Of a stretch of 64,000 bases of DNA, positions 59,865-64,000 are shown piece by piece. The notes beneath the pieces were generated by a model that was given only the letters and a program-made list of their open reading frames with translations, made no database searches and had not been told where the DNA came from. The stretch lies in assembly GCA_035222895.1 (NCBI GenBank), contig JAVYIG010000094.1, forward strand, positions 619,501 through 683,500, given 5' to 3'. Position 1 is the first letter of the stretch. Each line of letters begins with the position of its first letter. This DNA is from Strongylocentrotus droebachiensis (taxonomy: Eukaryota > Echinodermata > Echinoidea > Camarodonta > Strongylocentrotidae). The position numbers were made by a program, and so were the translations under genes.

Positions 59865-60050
59865 CGTATTTGTATAGTCCCAAATACACATTTCTGTGTA
59901 CAGTGAAACCTGATTTCCAGCATGACCGAGTCAATTTGTTATTATTATGTTGATTGAAAACCTCGCAGCGATACACCCATACTAAATGTGGCACATAATC
60001 GACCCCTCCAATTGCTTCCAGTCATTTCTTTCACAATGCTCCCACAGGGA
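59865..60050. mobile_element. Family A-related fragment
   Basis: tatagtcccaaatacac and tttctgtgtacagtg recall the family A interior; the following 'acacccatac...ggcacataatcgacc' parallels 31590-31640. No termini. Confidence 0.4.
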
Positions 60051-61458
60051 CTGAGCTCAGCATAGTATATTTAAAAAAATGGCCGCCGTCTTGTTACGCC
60101 TTTGTACGCATTGCCCTTGCCTTTAGGTACAGCTACGGTTGAACAAAGACGATAATGCTAAGATGTACTCTAAAAACGATCCCCCTGTGCCCAGTTGGAG
60201 TACATTGGACAGTTCTGTCGATGGAAATGTGTCGAAGAGAAACGAAATGGGGGAAATTCCCGCCAACCTTGATATTGATGGAAACCTGAACTAAATGCTA
60301 AACAAGAAGAGGGAACATTGAACCTTAATGGATGGCGTCCCTTTCATTCTTGGAAGGAAGGAGAGCTCGCACTTCAGCGTCTTTCCCAGCATCCCTAAAC
60401 AGAAAATGAAAAGAAGCAGGCGAGTAATATTGAAAAAGAAGAATGTTCAATGTTCGGAATATGTGCCGCAAAGTAGCAACTTTATGAATCCCAGCACGAT
60501 CTAGATATTGAACTAGATTGCAAGGACATTAGGAAAATAAACTTAAGGCAAATTCAATAGCCTCTTTCATCACCTCATGAAAAGTGCGAACTTTACAATG
60601 ACGTATTACTTAATCCGAACATGATTTCAGTCGTAAATGTCGTATTGACATTGCACTCGAGTTGATATGTGTAAAATAGTTGCGATCGTGTTCGAAATGT
60701 TTTCTACCACTTTTAGTAATCAAACAAAATCATCAGAATGTATCCTTTTTCTCTGCTGATGTTTTCAGTGACATGTCCTGCGCAAAGGTATTGCCAAACA
60801 AAAAGTTTGCTTATCATGGAGAGGAAAAGAGGAAAATTCTGGAGGATATAGGTCTCCAAATCGACTCAAAGACAATTGCTGGTTTGATTGTATTAAATTC
60901 GTATTAGGATGGACTACCCTGCGCCCTCTACAAAATGGTGCCATGGAATAAGGGCAGAAATAAAAGCTACAAAATTAAATCTACTTTATAAACCCTAAGA
61001 AAACGGGAGAACGGAAAACCTGCAGTGGAAAACACGTGGGTGGCCGGGGTGCTGGTCAAGGGATGTTCCAAAGATTGTCAATACCATGTCTTTACTGCAT
61101 GGATAGGAATTTAATAGAACGTTTTTGTTTCTCTAGATATATTGTTCATTTTAGATATCGCCAGCTGGCGCCTGTTTCGAACTTAACAACATCTGAAATA
61201 AATCGGACGTTCGAGGTCTCTTCGAACCTCCTTTGTTATTGTTAGTTTCAGTGAAATGCAAATATAATCGATGACACAATTTTCATGGGGGTAAGAAAAT
61301 TGACACAATTCTAAAGATGTGAAAAAATGTATGCACTGAATAGTTTATTAAGTGATGGTCGATGTATCAAAACGTCTCTGCCGGGCTTCGAAAGGGTTTC
61401 AGGGTAGGTCGAATACGATACGAGTTAACCTGCCGACTATAGCCACTCCGTCCCGCAT

Positions 61459-61460
<2 letters not shown>
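60051..61460. other. Unique sequence
   Basis: No confirmed gene. A 75-codon ORF at 60680-60907 contains a stretch with fairly protein-like composition preceded by a pyrimidine-rich ttttcag, but its stop and lack of known domain leave it unsupported. Confidence 0.4.
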
Positions 61461-61497
<37 letters not shown>

Positions 61498-61662
61498 ATA
61501 TATCTCTCTCTATCCATCTATCTCTATATCTATATATCTCTCTATATCTCTCTCTTTCTCTTTCGCTTTCTTTCTCTCTATCTCTCTCCCTATATCTCTC
61601 TATATCTATCTCTCTGTCTCTCCATCTCTCTATCTCTCTATCTCTCTCTGTACCTCTCTCGA

Positions 61663-61701
<39 letters not shown>

Positions 61702-61764
61702 TAATATCTCTCTTTATCTATCTCTCTGTTTCTCTTTGTATATCTCTCTCTCTCTTTCTCTCTC

Positions 61765-61800
<36 letters not shown>
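61461..61800. repeat. CT/CTAT compound microsatellite, about 340 bp
   Basis: (CT)n with many tatctctctc, atatct and ctgtctctc variants. The 154-codon ORF (61352-61816) is repeat translation. Confidence 0.95.
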
Positions 61801-61802
<2 letters not shown>

Positions 61803-62503
61803 CCTCCACATCATGACGGACATCGCCCTGCAACGCTTTTCCGTAATACAATCAATCAATACATCCCGGGTGAACCGCGTGCAGCCAAAAGAGAGATCAA
61901 TAGCTGTATCCCAAGACTCGAGGGACTACCGGCGACACACCAACCGCCCGCCTCCAACCCACTGGGGATCGCGGCCCCCTGCACCCACCGTGTGAATACT
62001 CCCCTCTCCCGACAGGAAACACAAAATTAAAGTGTCCGGTTTCACATCCCACCGTGAAACGTCAGTATTTTATTCATCTCTATGTATCGGGAAAATGGAT
62101 GGCGATGTCTTTGTTTAGGTACAGTTGGCTTTCCTTGCATATTTTAGTTCGCCAATATTTCTTAGACCCCTCTCGCTGTGTCCAACAGATATACTCAATC
62201 AGTCGGGAGAGGTGACGAAAGCTTTGGCACACGGGGGCGCTGCAATTTATAACCCGGATTCAAACTGGATAATTCCATGGCTATCCGTATTGCATCGCTG
62301 CCTTTATTAGCTCGTTTGTCTTTTGTATACTATTGCGTGTGAACTAGAATTCAAGTATTGTATTTGAAAACCAAAGAAAAACTTATCAGAGAGAAAAAAA
62401 AGACGAAAGCAACAACAGCAAAAACAACACACGGGGACTAAATTTACAACAGCTTTCCGCCCCCAGTAGTTAGCCACTATACACTTTTTTACGGTTACAA
62501 CAG
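61801..62503. other. Unique sequence, GC-richer at start
   Basis: 61810-61990 is CpG-rich, with a 60-codon ORF (61813-61995) lacking recognisable domains. No firm gene. Confidence 0.4.
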
Positions 62504-62572
62504 CGCGCATGCGCAGACATGGGCGCCATTTTAACGTACATTAATTTAAATGTAAATTCAAATGGCGCCCAT
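62504..62572. promoter_or_regulatory. NRF1-type site and 13-bp inverted repeat
   Basis: cgcgcatgcgca (62504-62515) fits the NRF1 consensus (YGCGCAYGCGCR), a motif common in metazoan promoters. Four bases on, atgggcgccattt (62519-62531) and aaatggcgcccat (62560-62572) are exact inverted copies. The site lies about 1.1 kb upstream of the candidate exon at 63617, so it could belong to that gene's promoter. No TATA box or transcription start can be shown. Confidence 0.35.
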
Positions 62573-63413
62573 TTAAATATGATGTGAGCCCACCATCTGA
62601 AACATTGATGACGCAATGTTTACGAACAAAATAAAATGGAGGCCTTAACCTTGAAAGGGTGTATTAGCCAAATGATGTATGAAGCGCCAAGTGTTAATTT
62701 TGAAATTACATATTAAATGAAAGAAAAACATAAAGGCGTCGTAAATTTCACAACATAGGCCTACTGATCTCATATATAAATCTTCGATTCATTAATGATG
62801 AACTTGTACTGAATAATACATCTCATTGTTGGCGATTCATAGTTTTAACCTATGAGTTGTCATATAGCTCTGTTATCGGTAATAACTCCTTTTTGTCGAA
62901 GGCCTCATAGCAGGTTGCTTTCTTTATTAATACAAGCCTACATAATTTAGTTATAGGAAACTGGAGATTTTTGCCAGGATTATATTAATATATGACATAT
63001 GTCATTTCCGTCTAGGCAGTTATCAAGTGGTATTAGGGTACTCAGTTTTGACGACTTTCTCCGCTGAGAATCCCTGTTGGCACTTGTTATCTTCAATCTA
63101 ATTGCATTCTGGGCAGACAACAACAATGAGGAGGGTGGGCTAGGCAGAGTTTTTTTTTTTTTTTTTTGGGGGGGGGGGGCAAGGGTGGGGCGTATTAATA
63201 AGGAAAAGGCGCTAACATCCTTGATAGTGCAATAGATTCTCCCTTTTCTTGCTTAAAATCTTCGTCGAGATCAGATCGGATATTATCCGTTTCAATCTTT
63301 GTCTCGACATTGTTTACATTGGAGAATATCAAAAGAATCGATTGCAAAACCGAGAAGTTCGAAATTTGTGGATTGGACATCGGCAGTGTAATTGTATAAT
63401 GCTCTGCAGACCA
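62573..63413. other. Unique sequence with T-G homopolymer
   Basis: Eighteen T directly followed by 12 G at 63150-63179. Nothing else recognised. Confidence 0.55.
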
Positions 63414-63535
63414 GGGGCCCGTCTTATAAAGCGTTGATATTAATCGCAACTATGTACATATGAGATAGGAGACTGCAAACTTGCGTTGATTTGGACCAAT
63501 CGCAATTCTTTGTAAGACAGGGCCCGGGACTATAA
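63414..63535. mobile_element. Short TIR element, 'cccgtcttataaag' type, copy 2
   Basis: 122 bp. Ends ggggcccgtcttataaag and ctttgtaagacagggccc are inverted apart from one indel and one mismatch. The interior has attaatcgcaact and accaatcgcaa, shared with 18543-18658. It lies 82 bp upstream of the candidate exon, within its putative upstream intron or promoter. Confidence 0.7.
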
Positions 63536-63616
63536 CACTCATCTTTAAATGACCCAAGCCTTACGGTTCAATTTCAAAGTTCTTTATTTTCCTCTCTCTC
63601 GCTCTCTCACATGCAG

Positions 63617-63800
63617 CCTGTGTCCGGTGATGCTATCCCGACAACAATGAGGGACCTCAATCCACCGGCCAGCCCGGCCACACCTAGCAACGGGACTACA
63701 TTACTATCTGTATCCGATGATGACATCATCCATGGCTTCAAGAAGTTATTGTGCGAGATGGATCACCTCAATAAAACGCAAATACTGGAAAATAGTGGAG
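63617..63800 (+). CDS. Candidate internal coding exon, unknown protein
   Basis: A C/T-rich tract (about 63582-63610) leads to acatgcag, giving an AG acceptor at 63616. An open frame of 61 codons plus one base runs from CCT at 63617 to a ggag|gtattt donor at 63801, so the exon would be phase 0 to 1. The predicted segment is Pro/Thr/Ser-rich at first (around NPPASPATPSNGTT, residues 15-28), then an acidic-to-amphipathic stretch (VSDDDIIHGFKKLLCEMDHL, residues 32-51) that could form a helix. Codon usage is GC-richer than the flanks and the frame reads through the donor only into low-quality sequence. I do not recognise the family. An alternative is a first exon starting at ATG 63611 or ATG 63647. 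The remaining exons would lie beyond the window. Confidence 0.5.
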
Positions 63801-64000
63801 GTATTTATTCTTTTCATACGGGACTGGCATCCGTTTATGCGTGTACTTTTTCACGATTGAAAATTTTGAATTACTGTGTGTTCATTAGTTTTAGCGACCA
63901 CGTTTACAGTTCTCCGAAAGATCATATTTAAAATTTACAATTAGGTACGCTTTATAATTATATTCAAACGCTTATTTTATTAGCCAAATATTGCGGTCAC
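63801..64000. other. Probable intron start
   Basis: AT-rich sequence after the putative donor; the open frame continues to 63931 but its composition changes from exon-like to AT-rich. No acceptor is seen before the window ends. Confidence 0.4.

Noticed and set aside
60680..60907. Possible exon with ttttcag acceptor
   Set aside because: The peptide has plausible composition but no known family; the stop codon and absence of a clear donor and partner exons leave it unsupported.
61352..61816. 154-codon ORF
   Set aside because: Almost entirely translation of a CT/CTAT microsatellite.

Overview
This window looks like non-coding DNA from a metazoan nuclear genome. The base composition is AT-rich and every long ORF is repeat translation. 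There are many (CT)n/(GA)n microsatellites, about 20 runs of 11 or more G or C, several tRNA-derived SINEs, and numerous short terminal-inverted-repeat (TIR) elements. The SINE heads and cores, the poly(G) tracts and the 'gggcccgtcttataaag'-type short elements recall sea urchin (echinoid) genomes; that is my recollection of the repeat style, not a database result. I see no bacterial, viral or organellar gene organisation, no rRNA, and no intact reverse transcriptase or transposase.

Layout. 1-10 kb is unique sequence with a tRNA-Thr-like SINE (minus strand, about 690-861), a 434-bp TIR element (family B), three copies of a TTAA-flanked TIR element (family A at 3521, 5841 and 7211), G/C homopolymers, and a well-preserved tRNA-Val-like SINE at 9140-9408. 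10.4-12.4 kb is a composite tandem-repeat locus: CACGTG motifs, four 37-bp units, then about five units of 133-135 bp. 12.8-21 kb is unique sequence with microsatellites. 21282-22204 is a striking 923-bp element with TIRs, built almost entirely from degenerate units of about 10.5 bp (CGTAA / TTACG) in three blocks of alternating orientation. 22.2-33 kb holds unique, possibly regulatory sequence, SINEs, a 69-bp duplication and a 370-bp polypurine tract. 33.2-44.1 kb holds a 314-bp tandem duplication, family B copy 2, a further TIR element (38073-38639), pyrimidine tracts and family A copy 5. 44-58 kb is mostly unique, with short elements, one SINE and a TIR element with perfect 28-bp termini (53971-54269). 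57.6-58.4 kb is a diverged tandem duplication; 58.45 kb a 184-bp foldback; 59.34-59.52 kb two back-to-back perfect palindromes. The last 400 bp carry the only convincing coding signal: a candidate internal exon (63617-63800, plus strand) with a pyrimidine tract, AG acceptor and GT donor, whose protein I do not recognise.

The most economical reading is a large intron or intergenic region, about 63 kb, upstream of or within a gene entered at the right edge. Several GC-richer, low-repeat islands (about 4.0-4.5, 13.8-14.1, 24.1-24.4, 25.1-25.4, 36.7-36.9, 42.7-43.0, 48.6-48.9, 50.6-50.9 and 62.5-62.6 kb) are the best places to look for conserved regulatory DNA, but conservation cannot be judged from one sequence. 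No multi-gene system is visible; the interest lies in the repeat architectures.
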